64,000 nucleotides of DNA from Saposhnikovia divaricata (Eukaryota > Streptophyta > Magnoliopsida > Apiales > Apiaceae), in NCBI GenBank assembly GCA_036435485.1, contig CM071598.1, forward strand, positions 200,983,148 through 201,047,147. Reading direction: 5' to 3'. The notes under the pieces were generated by a model. The model saw nothing but the letters and a program-made list of their open reading frames with translations. It searched no databases and had not been told where the DNA came from. The position numbers were made by a program, and so were the translations under genes. This document shows, one piece after another, positions 24,122-36,084 of the stretch (its first letter is position 1; each line of letters opens with the position of its first letter).

Positions 24122-25519
24122 TATTTTCATGTAATCTCTTTCTTATTATCAATGAAGGATCCTGTTTCTCTAATCTTATTCAATGTGTTCTGCAAGTTTT
24201 TATGTTTATGAACTGTTCTTCAAAGAATTAAATCAAAGAAGTGAATATGAAAACTAATTAAAGTAATCATGTAAGTAACAAATTCATCAATAATAACCAC
24301 AATTAAATCAGGAACAGAACAATTAGGGATTATTTGTATCACCGCTGTATTCTCTTTCCTATTTCCAAGACACTTTAACACAATACACTTATTAACAGTT
24401 GTCAAAAGCACTATTTACTCCAAAATTTTCAAATTGTCCAAATGAAAATTTACCTTAGAGTACTAACCACAAATCAACAGCATTCATCAATTCTCCAACT
24501 TTATCACCGAAACCCTTTCAAAAATTGCACAGTTGTGAAAATATGTGTGTGTGAAGCAGAGTTTACCAAATCAATTTTTAGAGCATCTAATTTTTCATAA
24601 AATCCATAAAGTAAATCAATAAACACTGGATGCACAAACTCTCATAGTAAACACTGACTGTATGATGAAAGCTAAACTCTGTAGTAATCAATCTATATAT
24701 AGTTACATTTAATTTATTTTATACCCCCTCTATTGCTAATTTTTTTTTATTCTATTCATTCCAGTAATTAGAGGTTGGAGCTAGTCACCAAAAATTCAAA
24801 AATTTTAGCCCTTATCATTTTGATAAGTTCCTGGGTCATCCTAGTATTTGACTAGTCACCAAAAATTAGAGAATTTTAGCACATATTATATACCAATAAG
24901 TTCCTGGGTCATCCTAGTCTCCAACATAATCTCAAAGGAGTATAGCAACCTATATACATTTTCTTTGGGGTATTGCAGTAAGCATTTTAATCTACCAGTG
25001 TATAACTAACAGAGTTTAGAGTTCATCAACATCAGTAGTTATTCATGAAAGGCAATGCACATAGTATTTATAGACTTAGAGTTTAGGACACAATAAACTA
25101 AGAGATGCTATAAATATGAACCAGTATCATGCTGTGTTAACTTTATTTACAATCTAAGATTAGATCACAATAACACAGAAAGATTCATGATTAATTGCTG
25201 AGAATCATGCTTCATACATATTTCTTCATTGGTGTTTTCATTCAAACAAAAATCAACTCAGAGTTCACAGAGTTTATCAAACTTATTAACAGTGTATGAC
25301 ATACATGCATGCTGACAGAACTTAACAGAGTTTGACAGAAAAACATGTTAACAGAGTATGCATAACAGAGTTTAATCAACAGAGTTCACTTAGCACTTAA
25401 CAAATCAAGGAAATATGAGCAACACAATACATAAGTAAAATTTGAATCTAACCAACATTCCTAGTCAGAACCAGAGACCATTCCTAGTTCATTGACCAGT
25501 CTTGTAAATGTAGCTTCAC
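24122..25519 (-). other. Non-coding spacer between pol and extra ORFs of the copia element
   Basis: AT-rich, no supported gene. It contains repeated CAGAGTTT words at about 24557, 25011, 25268, 25325 and 25366, and a repeated sentence CACCAAAAATT..AAGTTCCTGGGTCATCCTAG at about 24786-24845 and 24856-24917. Confidence 0.6.
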
Positions 25520-25591
25520 TCAATGGGTGTTAGAACCAGAGACCATTCCTAGTTCATTGACCAGTCTTGTAAATGTAGCTTCACTCAATGG
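25467..25591 (-). repeat. 60-bp direct duplication at the pol 3' end
   Basis: AGAACCAGAGACCATTCCTA through CACTCAATGG occurs at 25467-25526 and again at 25532-25591, with a 5-bp spacer. It lies across the end of RNase H and places a new stop at 25520, so pol ends in SGSNTH rather than the original end near 25464. Confidence 0.9.
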
Positions 25592-26335
25592 TTTAGTGAA
25601 AATATCTGCAAGCTGTTGTTCTGTAGACACAAAATGTAATTCAATATTCCCTTCTTCCACATGTTCTCTGATGAAGTGGTACCTTGTGCTGATGTGCTTG
25701 GTCATTGAATGCTGTACTGGATTACCTGTCATACCAATAGCACTTTGATTATCACAGTAAATAGGAATCTTACTGTACCTCAATCCATAATCCAGCAATT
25801 GATTCTTCATCCACAAGATCTGTGCACAACAGCTACCAGCTGCAATATACTCTGCTTCAGCTGTAGATGTAGAAATTGATTTCTGTTTCTTGCTGTACCA
25901 AGAGACAAGTCTGTCACCAAGAAATTGACAACTTCCACTAGTGCTCTTTCTGTCTATCTTGCAGCCTGCAAAGTCTACATCAGAATACCCAAGTAGCTTG
26001 AAATCTGATTCTCTCGGGTACCACAGACCTAATGATATGGTGCCCTTGAGATACTTGAAGATTCTTTTCACAGCTGTCAGATGTGGCTCTCTAGGATCTG
26101 CCTGAAACCTTGCACAAAAACAGGTTGCATACATGATGTCAGGCCTACTAGCTGTCAAGTAAAGAAGAGATCCTATCATGCCTCTGTAGTTTGTCATATC
26201 CACTGAAACTCCTATGTCTTTGTCCAATTTAGTTGTTGTTGCCATGGGAGTTGATGCAGATGAACAATCAAGCATACCAAATTTCTTGAGAAGATTTCTG
26301 GTATATTTTTTCTTGATTAATGAAGATACCATCAT
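25520..26335 (-). pseudogene. Copia pol: RT end and RNase H
   Basis: 271 codons. The RT C-terminal connection (KFGMLDCSSASTPMATTTKLD) leads to RNase H with YSDVDFAGCKIDRKSTSGSC, the TSTAEAEYIAAGSC helix, YCDNQSAIGMT and HISTRYHFIREHV. The order of acidic residues (D, E, D) is retained. It ends in FTKPLSEATFTRLVNELGMV, then the duplicated tail. The join to the upstream RT frame at about 26310 needs a frameshift. The sequence is closest in style to SIRE-lineage pol. Confidence 0.9.
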
Positions 26336-26789
26336 CTGTTTGTTTCACCTGTAGGCCTAGAAAATAACTAAGCTTTCCCATCATGCTCATTTGATATCTG
26401 GACTGCATGAGCTTGGCAAACTTCTTACAGAGTTTATCATTAGTAGACCCAAAGATAATGTCATCAACATATATCTGAACTAAAAGGAGGTCACTTCCTT
26501 GATTGAAATAAAATAGAGTTTTGTCAATTGTACCTCTGTTGAATCCACTTTCTAGAAGAAATTGAGAAAGTGTCTCATACCATGCTCTTGGTGCCTGCTT
26601 AAGTCCATATAGTGCCTTATCTAGCCTGTAGACATAATCTGGATATTTGGGGTCCACAAATCCTGGTGGTTGTTCAACAAACACTTCTTCTTCAAGCTTC
26701 CCATTCAGAAAAGCACTTTTCACATCCATCTGGAACACTTTGAATTTTTTGTGAGAGGCATATGCTAGAAAAATTCTGATTGCCTCCAA
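26268..26789 (-). pseudogene. Copia pol: reverse transcriptase core
   Basis: 174 codons containing FQMDVKSAFLNG (first catalytic Asp), GLKQAPRAWYE and LVQIYVDDIIFGST with the YVDD catalytic box, then YFLGLQVKQ. Upstream, RT sequence (NRSIVGTKWVFRNK, KARLV) continues in frame to a TAG at 26960-26962 that replaces the tryptophan of NEVWTL. The frame breaks at about 26310 before the connection domain. Confidence 0.92.
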
Positions 26790-26960
26790 TCTTGCAACTG
26801 GAGCAAATGTTTCATCATAGTCTATTCCTTCCTGCTGTGAATAGCCTTTTCCTACCAGTCTAGCCTTGTCCCTTGTGATAACACCTTCACTGTCAGTCTT
26901 GTTTCTGAAAACCCATTTAGTACCAACAATAGATCTGTTCTTTGGCCTTGGTACAAGGGT

Positions 26961-27221
26961 CTAAACTTCATTCCTTTCAAATTCATTCAACTCTTCCTGC
27001 ATTGCTGTTATCCAGTCAGCATCTTGAAGAGCTTCTTCCACTTTCTTTGGTTCATTCTTAGACAAGAATGCATGAAACAAACATTCACTTGCAGTGGCAC
27101 TTCTTGTTTTCACTTTTGCATCTGGATCACCAATTATCAAATCAGGTGTATGTGATTTAGTCCATTTCCTAGCAGAAGGTAAATGACTTCTGTCAGCATG
27201 TGATCCTCCCCCTTGATCCAT
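26961..27221 (-). pseudogene. Copia pol: integrase-RT linker and RT start
   Basis: 86 codons ending AMQEELNEFERNEV before TAG. The EAL.DADWI.AMQEEL signature is the usual start of the copia RT region. A frameshift between about 27390 and 27230 separates this from the integrase frame. The premature TAG is a single G-to-A type change from TGG. Confidence 0.85.
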
Positions 27222-28459
27222 GCTCTCCTGATTTTGTTGTGGGCTTTCTTCATTTTCTGAGACTCCCCCTGAACTTGACTGCCCAGAGTCAGAATTTGAA
27301 TTTTTGGAGTTTGAATCATCAAAGTTTGATCCAGATTTTTCAATTGACTCAGTATCAGTGTTTGAGTCTTCATCTTGATCATGCTCCCCCTCAACTGGTT
27401 CTCCCTTTGTTGTGGCTGAGAAGTTTCTCCAGTGTTTACCAGTAGAGGTTCAGAGTTTGTTTCAATAGAGTCTGTCAGAATAGTTTGATCAGAGTTTACT
27501 TCAACAGAGTTTAAATCTTCATTTTCAAAGTTCAGTTGATCATATTCATCTTTGTCTTCAAGTCCAGTTATCTTCTTGTCATCAAAAGACACATGTATAG
27601 ATTCCATGATCACTTTAGTTCTCATATTGTAAACTCTGAATGCCTTTGTTGACAGTGGATAGCCAACAAAAATTCCTTCATCTGCCTTTAGCTCAAACTT
27701 GGTCAACTGTTCAGGATGAGTCTTCAAAACAAAGCATTTGCACCTGAAAATATGAAAGTATTTCAAGTTAGGCTTCTTTTTCTTCACCATCTCATATGGT
27801 GTCTTTCCATGCTTATTGATCAGTGTAGCATTTTGAGTAAAACAAGCAGTTCGAACAGCTTCTGCCCAGAAATAAGTTGGCAATTTTGCTTCATCAAGCA
27901 TAGTTCTGGCAGCTTCAACCAAGGTTCTATTTTTCCTTTCAACTACACCATTTTGTTGTGGTGTACCAGGTGCTGAAAATTCTTGCTTCACTCCATTGTC
28001 CTTGCAGAATTCTTCCATTGTTGCATTTCTGAACTCAGTTCCATTATCACTTCTGATGATTCTGACTTTGTTACTTGATCCTTTGTCCAGAAGCTTCACA
28101 TGCTCCATCAGAGTTAATGTAGTTTCATCCTTCTTTGCTAGAAAATACACCCAAGTGAATCTAGTGTATTCATCAACAATGACTAAAGCATATTTCTTTC
28201 TTGCTATAGACATAACATTTACTAGACCAAAGAGATCAACATGCAGAAGATGATAAGGATCAGTGATTGAAAATTCTGTCTTGCTCTTGAAAGATGACTT
28301 CCTTTGTTTGGCCTTCTGACATGAATCACATAGGCCATCAACATTTAACAGAGCCTTTGGGAGTCCTCTTACAAGATCCTTTCTGATCAATTCATTGATG
28401 TTGTTCAAGTTCAAATGTGAGAGTTTCTTGTGCCACTTCCAACTCTCTTCACTAGACAT
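27137..28459 (-). pseudogene. Copia pol: GAG-pre-integrase and integrase
   Basis: 440 codons. HHCC zinc region: WHKKLSHLNLNNI..CDSCQKAK at the start. Integrase core acidic residues: D in LHVDLFG, D in IRSDNGTEF, E in GVVERKNRT, giving the DD35E triad. The ADEGIFVGYPLSTKAFRVYN region follows, then a variable acidic hinge rich in CAGAGTTT-derived codons. The upstream GAG-pre-integrase part (KGYHVDFQPEYCEVISKSTG) is open between 28597 and 28459, but a small deletion near 28600 shifts it against the protease frame. Confidence 0.92.
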
Positions 28460-28596
28460 TCTTGTAGACAGGCAAACAGCTTTTCCAACAGAGTCTATTA
28501 AGAGCTTGATTTCATAAATGTTGTTTTGCCTATTACCAACTAGAACAACCTTTCCTGTAGATTTGCTGATAACTTCACAATATTCAGGTTGAAAAT

Positions 28597-28842
28597 CTAC
28601 ATGATATCCCTTGTCACAGATAACAAGTCATGCTTGAGTCCTGGGACATGAGCTACATTGTTGATGATGACATTTCCAAGATTAATATTGCCATATCCCA
28701 ATGTTCTTCCTACATTGCCATCACCATAGGAAACTTTTGGGCCAGCCTTCTCCTCATAGTTTGATAGCAGGGCTTTATTTCCAGTCATGTGTCCTGAACA
28801 TCCACTGTCCACGACTAGGGTTGCCTCCCTGTTGCCCTGCAA
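28597..28842 (-). pseudogene. Copia pol: aspartic protease
   Basis: 81 codons with LVVDSGCSGHMTGN; the D-S-G triad of retrotransposon proteases is intact. KVSYGDGNVGRTLGYGNI and VAHVPGLKHDLLSV follow, as in SIRE-like elements. The frame starts at a TTG created by a shift, so the start is not genuine. It is separated from gag by an in-frame TAA at about 28851-28853 and a frame change. It ends early at 28597 because about 10 bases are missing. Confidence 0.88.
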
Positions 28843-28852
28843 TCACAAGCAG

Positions 28853-29635
28853 TTACTGAGGATTAGATTTAAGGATCCAGACTTGCTTTGATCCTTTGAC
28901 ATTCTTAACTTTGTTAGCTTTAGCAGCGGAATTAACATTATCAGAGTTTGAGCTAACAGTATCAGAGTTTACACTTGCAGTATTAACTTTAACCCATTTC
29001 AGATTGGGTTTAAGTTCATAGTAATTATGATAGATAGCATGATAATGTCTGCAAGTATAAATAGAATGCCAAGTGCTTCCACAGTGTGTGCATAAAGTCT
29101 GTGGCTTAGTTCTAGCAAAATCCTTCTTTACCTTAGACTTGGAAGGTAAAGAATTTATATTTTTGTTTTTCTTGCAGAAATTTGCAAGATGCTTAGTATT
29201 ACCACAATTATGACATGTCTTTCTTGGAGCATAACTAGCAAGCATTGGTTTATTTCCTGAAGTGATGCCTACTTTTCCATTTCTGTTCTTATTTGACACT
29301 CCCTGTTTCTTAACAGATCTTAACTCCTTCAGTTTATGTTTGAGTTGTTTATCTGTCATTGAACCAATATTAACCTGTTTAACACTAGTGTTTACTGGTT
29401 CACTTTTAACAGCTTCTTTTTCATTATCGGACAAAAATTTACTGGCTCCATGTACAAAATGAGGTCTGATTTTAACTTGATTTTGAAATCTAAGTTCATC
29501 TCCCTCATTATAACCTAGACCAACAGTGTCTGTTTGAAAAATCTGTTGAGTGTCCTTTTCAGAATTAGTCCAAGTCCTAATTTTCTTATTTGCTTCCTCA
29601 AACTCAGATTCTAGTTGTTTATATTTCTGAAGCAA
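28853..29635 (-). pseudogene. Copia gag, C-terminal part with zinc-finger-like motifs
   Basis: 260 codons starting after a frameshift (LQKYKQLESEFEEANKK). It contains CHNCGNTKHLANFC, a CCHC-type knuckle, and CTHCGSTWHSIYTC, a second C-x2-C-x4-H-x4-C motif. It ends KQVWILKSNPQ before TAA. This continues the gag at 29644-31083: an extra AG in an AGAGAG run near 29665 moves the frame. Confidence 0.85.
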
Positions 29636-29643
29636 ATCCTGTT

Positions 29644-31083
29644 CTATAGAAACAGCATCATCTCTCTACTCTGAACTTGTTGCATGTTTTCAAGTTTTTC
29701 TTCAACAAGTTTATTTCTAACCTTAAGTTTAGAATTTTCAGTTTTTATCCTCGCATTCTCTAAAGTCTGATCCCTATAACTTATATGCAATGACTTAAGA
29801 TAAATTCTTAATTGAGCAATGTCATCAATATTATAAGCATAGGTAGTTAGAGGTACCTGATTTTCAGAAGTTTCTGATTCAGTAGTAGCCATGAGAGCAT
29901 AGTTCACTTCTTCATCAGAATCTGAAGTGTCTGCCCAATCTCTGCCTTTAGTGTAGAGTACCTTTCCAGTTTTACCCTTCTTGAACTCAGGAGCATAGTG
30001 ACCCATCTCCTTACACTTGTAGCATTGAAATTCAGACTTATCCTTCTTTCCCCTTGAATCTCTCTTATCAGACTTCCTGAAGCTTTTCCTGTCTTCATTT
30101 GAATCTCTAGAAAACCTTTTCCCTTTCTTGAAATTCTTGAAACCCATTTTCTTGAAGGTCTTCACCATCAACACTGCCATTTTCCTCATTTCTTCTTCAT
30201 CATCCTCAGAGTCAGATGATTCAGAAGAGTTTGAATCACAATCAGAGTTTGATGATTCACTTTCTGAGTGTATGACCACAGCTTTTCCCTTCATTTTCCT
30301 TCTTGATGCCTCTTTCTTCTGAGGCTTCTCTTCAACCTTAAGAGCAACAGACTTTGCCTTCCTGCTTGATCTCCTGTTTCTCTGCTCCATTTCCAATTCA
30401 TGAGTTTTGAGCAGCCCATAGATTTCATCAATCTCTGTTTCAGCAAGATCATAGTTGTCTCTAATAGTGGTTGTTTTCACATCCCACTTTTCAGGTGGAG
30501 AAAGAAGAAACTTGAGATTTGAGTCTTCTAGATCATACTCTTTGTTGACCAATGACAGATCATTAAGCAATTTACAGAATCTATCAAATGATTCTGTCAT
30601 GGTCTCTTCAGGTTTAGCCTCAAAATGCTCATACTCTTGTGTGAGTATGTTTCTCCTATTCTTCTTAATAGCAGCAGTTCCTTGACATCTGACTTCAAGA
30701 GCATCCCATATCTCTTTTGCAGTGGTGCAGTTAATCACTTTGTTAGACATAACATTGTCTAAAGCACTATGCAGTAAATGCCTAACCTTTGCATCCTTAG
30801 CAATTGATGATAGATCTTCAGGAGTCATGTCCTTCTTTTCATTTGGAACTATTTTAGCTTCTTCACCAGCAGTTGCAACAGATAGCTTTGTAGGATTATG
30901 AGGGCCTTCATAAATCCTGTCAAGATATTCTGGATCTGTAGCCTCCAGAAACATAGTCATCTTGACCTTCCACATGGCATACTCTGATGGCCTGAGAATA
31001 GGAACCCTGATTGGTTCATAACGACTCACAGTAGTAGGAGCCTTTTCAGAACTAGTAGTTGTTGGTGGAGGAATTTCTGACAT
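29644..31083 (-). pseudogene. Copia gag, N-terminal part
   Basis: 480 codons from ATG (MSEIPPPTTTSSEKAPTT). The capsid-type core includes YAMWKVKMTMFLEAT near residue 40, AKEIWDALEVRCQGT near 125 and IYGLLKTHELEMEQ. A lysine- and serine-rich region follows, with a run of acidic S/D/E residues (SESSDSEDDEEEM). The zinc knuckle is CYKCKEMGHYAPEF: the fourth cysteine is replaced by phenylalanine. The ATG lies 62 bp inside the 5' LTR, which makes it the natural start. Confidence 0.9.
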
Positions 31084-31128
31084 GATTATTGTTGTGTTTG
31101 GATCTTAACCTGTAATAAAGTAACAGAT

Positions 31129-31142
31129 TGGCTCTGATACCA
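31129..31142 (-). other. Primer binding site of the copia element
   Basis: Minus strand reads TGGTATCAGAGCC two bases after the 5' LTR end, a match to the 3' end of tRNA-iMet. Confidence 0.92.
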
Positions 31143-31144
31143 CT

Positions 31145-31663
31145 TGTTAGGCCGAATACACAATTAATAATCAAATTCGTATGAGAGTTTAACAAGTAAG
31201 ATGATTATGCACTTAAAACTTCTGGTATTAAGAACCCTCTTCGTGATGTAAACTATCACAAAGAGCTGCTAGGTTACAATAAAGATGGTTCAATGCACGA
31301 TACCCTTCTAGAGTTAACCTAACTGTATTTATAAAATATACAGCTTCGATACAATCTCTAATTGATATTCCTAATAATCAGCTATACAATGATATCAATT
31401 ACAGATTGTCACACGTCTTCTAAGTCAACTCGATCTCTTTGATAGCTATCCAATCTCCAAAGATCTCGCTTCCATATCAATCTTCAATTGATCTTTAATA
31501 TCTTCTGTTGACTCTGTACGCGCTGCTACCGGACAGACTTTACTAAACTCTGTCCAGCTTCCGTAAGTCAGACTTTACTAAACTCTGACTTCTTTCCAGT
31601 TAAACCCTGATATTTCACTGTTACACTTAAACACTGAAATATTACATCAATTTATATCTAACA
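31145..31663 (-). repeat. 5' LTR of the copia element
   Basis: 519 bp, TGTTAGGCC...TCTAACA on +. The minus strand carries a TATA-like TTTATAAATACAG (31325-31340). Compared by eye with the 3' LTR it has about 10 substitutions and two compensating 1-bp indels. Confidence 0.95.
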
Positions 31664-31668
31664 TAACA

Positions 31669-34611
31669 TATGAACCCTTTATAAGGTTCCCATTTCAGTA
31701 TATCTCAAGTTTGAAAATATATATATACATATGAGTATATCATTTTCGGCAAAACACTCTACGGTTAACATACTGTACAGGGAATACATCATTGCAAACC
31801 TCTTTCCTTCCATTAGCTTAGAAGGTTTCTCATTCAAAAACATTTCAGTTTTGAAATAATTGCAAGAGTGCAATAACACGTGCCAATCTTTATAGAAAAT
31901 CTTGCAGTTCTAGATACTGCACGATGTCAATATTTTTCTTATAAAAAACCACACTATCGGCAACTTGGCACTTAGGCCCAAGAAGCAGTGTTTGAGTATT
32001 TTTCCAGAGTGGAGGATGGGACTGGAAGAAAACATAAAAACCTGACAAGGATTGACGATGATCAGTCGCCACAACCAAGTCCTACAATCCGCGGGTCTTC
32101 TCTACCGGTAGAAGGATAGAAACTACATCCGTAACTATCCTCGGGTGAAAACTACATCCGTAATCACCCTCGATGAAAACTACATCCGTAATCATCCTTC
32201 GGCAACACCTGGGCCGGAATAATTGATGGACCGCCTGGCTCACGGCCGCTTACACATCCCAGGAATCGTTCGTCAATGATTCCCACACCTACCAGAGTCC
32301 CTTTTTTTTCATTTCTTTTCAAAAATCATTTCGATAGAAAATTCGAGTAGTTGAAGTTTGACCTCAGTCGACCGATAATTCTTGAAATACGTACAAGAAG
32401 TAAAACCTGATCGGGGGTTTTCGAAAATGTTTTGGGTTCGAAAGAGTTCGAGTTTGAAAACGCTAAAGGTATCTTGGATTAGTTTTGTCTTTAAAATGAT
32501 GAACAATAATTAATAAATGATATTTTGAGATTTAATATAAACAATTAATAAAATAATTATTTAATTAAAATAAGCTTTTAATCCAAGATAGATATTTTTG
32601 AGTATTTTTAACAACGTAAAATAATAAATACTTAAGTATACGATACTTCCCGAATGACTCTTCAGGTTTTCGTAATTTAATCATGATACAATAATATACC
32701 GCTCCCCGGTCAATATATATTTGGACCGCTACGACCTCTATTGCTAGAGTCGTTGTCCGAAGGAAACACTTTCATTCTAAGTTCAAGGGTGTACAAACAC
32801 ATATGCATAAATCTCAAACTTCAACATAATCTCGTAAAGCATAAGCATATAATACGTTTGGAAGCTACAAACACAACAGTGAAAATCCTTATATATAAGT
32901 TTTGAAAAGTAAACATGCCTTGGTTAGGGTGGGGTGGTCGAGCTTGCGACGTGGAACGAAGATCTATACATAATCAATATTCGTACGTTAGTACCTTAAC
33001 AACACTACTTAATAGTAAGGTTTTAATGGATGTTAGACCAACTTAACGACTCCAATTTATGACAACTAACCCTCCCATATGACCATGTCATCACTTTATC
33101 ACATCCGTTACCCAATCGACTCGAATCCATTCATCAAACTTGAAACACAAGTGAGTACTCTTAAAACTACGTTAAACTAACCTCCTAGGTGATTTTTCAC
33201 TCGCGCGCACTTCGCTTTAACATTTTTATAAAATTGAAAAATACAACTTTTACTCCAATTCTTTCGGAAAGCCTTCACAACTGTATAATCTAACTACCCT
33301 CAAATTTTCATAACACTAGCATAATTTTAAGGGGTCCTAACTCAGTTCACAAGTGGACAACACAGTGCAATATGAATTCCAGAACCACACTGCACTAATC
33401 CGGCCATAACTCAAGATCTACACATCTCCTGGGTATGAACCTTATATTTCTAGAAACTACATTCAATTATCTTTCCAACCATATAAATTAGGTCCTCAGG
33501 TGACAATATGTAGGGGTTCAAAAGCCTCTCACAAGATAGTACATACTCCCAGGATTTAACACAGCACACATCTTTTCTTAAACATTCAAGAACCCACTTT
33601 ATACATCACATCTACCATCAAAACCACCAAGATTTGTCTCTATAGCATACATGGGGTTATATACACTAAGTACAAGCTTTAAAATCACATCAACAACATA
33701 TAATCTCAAGATTTTCATAGTCCATAACTCCTATAACCAAGATATGCACTAAAACTCTTAGATCTAACATTATAAACCACAAACAATCCATGACGAAGAG
33801 TTGTTAGAGTTTTATACCTTCCTTGATGTGTGTAATAGCTTTCTAAACCTTGTATAATTCTTGTATAGCCTTGGGTAAGCTTGAATGATCAAAAGAAATG
33901 AAGAAAACAAAGTTAGTAATTCGGAATTATTAGAACCCGACTGAAAGATCATGGAAAACGAGGCCCTTACCGAGCTTTTCTGATTGAGACTTCTAAAGGA
34001 AAGTTGTAGAGCATCTTAACAGCTTTCCAACAAGCTAAAGAACACCAAATTTCATTGAGTAATGAAGGAGATATGACCGTTTGAAAATCAGTATAGAAGC
34101 TGTCTAGGATTCTGGGCAGCTCGGTTCTTCAACTTTGGGAGGAGATTTGACTAGGATATACTCATCATCTTGACATGAAATTTTGAGCGAATGTTCTTCA
34201 TAGTATGAGGGAGTTGTGTTTAAAATATTGTGATTTTATCATGGATATAAATGGAGATATGAATTTTCTTCTTGAGAGTGTTTCTGCTAGCAGCTTGGAA
34301 AGAATGGAGAGAAATAGAGTGTTTTGCTTGCTTCTTGGTTACTTGAAAGGTCAAGTGACAAAATAATGTGATATCTAGATATTTTTAGAGATGTATGGCT
34401 GATCTTATCACCTAGGTGATTTGTGCAAGGAGTATTGGACAAGCTTGCTAATTGTTTTGTTTCTTGTTTGATGTGTGGTTTGAATTATGGGATGTATTAT
34501 TGATATGTATTGATATGTATATCATTCACATGTCTCCACCCTAGTCTAGTAGCCTAGGTTCAAGCCATACCTCCTTTTCCCCTAAAGTATGGTGCACATT
34601 CTTTACACTAT
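31669..34611 (-). repeat. 3' LTR of R, segment 2
   Basis: Resumes after the copia target duplication (31664-31668) and matches about 52315-55255 of the 5' LTR. It ends at the Athila-type insertion; ACTAT at 34607-34611 is one copy of that target duplication. The 28-bp triplication is at 32119-32202. No gene. Confidence 0.92.
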
Positions 34612-35946
34612 TGATAGAGTATATTTTTATATATATTTTAGATGATTTTATTCTCATATTTATTGTGTTTTGCATTGATTTGGATTTTTATTTAATAGAT
34701 TTTATTGTTTTATTGTAGGAAATAAAGAATTCATGACTTGGAAGGATTTGGAGCAAAAAGAGCTATTTTGGAGATAAAATAGGAGAAAATTCGTATTATT
34801 GGGCCGCACAGGCTGCCTGAACTGTTTGGGCCATATCTTGAGTTCCAGAAGTCAGAATTTAACGATCTTACTGTCCATGCGAAGCTTAGGGAATTATCTT
34901 TAATTCAGAGGTGGTCCAGTAAGCAAAATCCAACTGGAAGAGCCCAGAAACAGAGGAGAAAAATAAGTGACGAATTTTACAAGAAAATCCTATTCAATTA
35001 TGGATATCTTTTTGTAAATTGATTAGAATATTAAAAATACTTTTATTAGGAGATAGAGATCAGATTTTATTAAGGAGTTTTATTATAAAAGAGGAGGAGA
35101 GCGTGAAAAGAAAAATATAGATACACACATTAGAACTTTGTAAACATCTTTGGTGGAGATTTGTGGAGAACTTTTATTTTCTTTGAAGATTGAAGGTTTT
35201 TCTCTTTCTCTTTTCTTTATAATATGATTTGTTCAATTTATAATTCTTGTTTTGTTAATTCAATTATGAGTGAGTAGATAATTAATCTAGGGTTAAGTAG
35301 AACCCTAGTTATGATTGATGTGTGATTTTCCCAATTCCCCCAATTTGATTGTTTAATTGTTTTTGCTTATTGAGTTGTTTTAATTAGCAATTACAAATCA
35401 GACGTGATTATGTGTCTTATTTGAACCAATATCTAATTATCAACGAGAGTTGGATTTAGATGGTTGTGATTTATCCAATAAGAACATGAGATTCTCCATG
35501 AGAATAGGTAGAATGGATTGTTAGGAAATTAGGGTGCTATGCTTAATGTCTCTAATATGCATGATACCATGAGAATAGGCTTGATTGTATTTTAGAGAAG
35601 CCATTAATACTTGAGAGAGGTTATTGGTATTCTTAGGGCGCATCTTTCCTGTTGAGCAGCGTACGATTAATTGGGGAGGGAATTCACAATTGCATCAATT
35701 CATGCTAGTGGGGATACTTAATTCTGGATGTTTTTAATATTTGATTAATACAGCGAAATTCTCTTAGTATAAAATTAGTTTAATAATCTCTCAAAATCTA
35801 TTGTGTTACTTGCTTAGCAGAATTAAATCAGAAACAACTAGTGATTGATACGTTTGTCTCTGTGGGATCGACTCTGACTTACCCTACTACATAGTTAGAA
35901 GGATTTGTTAGAATTATTATTTGATAGGCACGCGACGGCCTTGTCA
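34612..35946 (+). repeat. 5' LTR of the Athila-type element
   Basis: 1,335 bp, TGATAGAG...CTTGTCA. TATA-like TATAAAAGAGG at about 35086. The end (TGGGATCGACTCTGACTTAC and onward) is the conserved LTR tail also seen in the solo LTR. Confidence 0.97.
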
Positions 35947-35952
35947 AATTTT

Positions 35953-35978
35953 TGGCGCCGCTGCCGGGGATCGAACCC
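35953..35978 (+). other. Primer binding site, tRNA-Asp type
   Basis: TGGCGCCGCTGCCGGGGATC, continuing GAACCCG, matches the 3' end of plant tRNA-Asp with about one mismatch, as is usual for Athila elements. It starts six bases after the LTR. Confidence 0.9.
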
Positions 35979-36084
35979 GTGTTAGATTAGTTAATTTTGA
36001 ATTGATTTAGCTAAGTATTTTAGTTGTGTTGCTTCGGCTATTATTCCCTTGTTAATTGATCATCGTTTCTAGTTCTCTTGTTGC

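Larger units (their letters stand above)
21489..31663 (-). mobile_element. SIRE-like Ty1/copia element with two extra ORFs
   Basis: 10,175 bp with identical-length 519 bp LTRs and TSD TAACA (21484-21488 and 31664-31668). Order on the minus strand: 5' LTR, primer site, gag, protease, integrase, RT, RNase H, an additional sense ORF, polypurine tract, 3' LTR. Integrase before RT defines copia. The gag sequence and the QHSMTKHI..RYHFIREHV signature in RNase H resemble the SIRE lineage, as does extra coding sequence after pol. The coding region has at least six lesions, so it is not autonomous. LTRs differ by about 10 substitutions and 2 single-base indels (about 1.9%). A second ORF lies antisense at 23704-24121. 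Confidence 0.93.

Noticed and set aside
27200..28253. Several + strand frames of 80-86 codons over the copia integrase
   Set aside because: Shadows of the minus-strand pol frame with its domain motifs.
35953..35978. Possible tRNA-Asp gene
   Set aside because: Only the 3' end of the tRNA is matched, directly after an LTR; this is a primer binding site.
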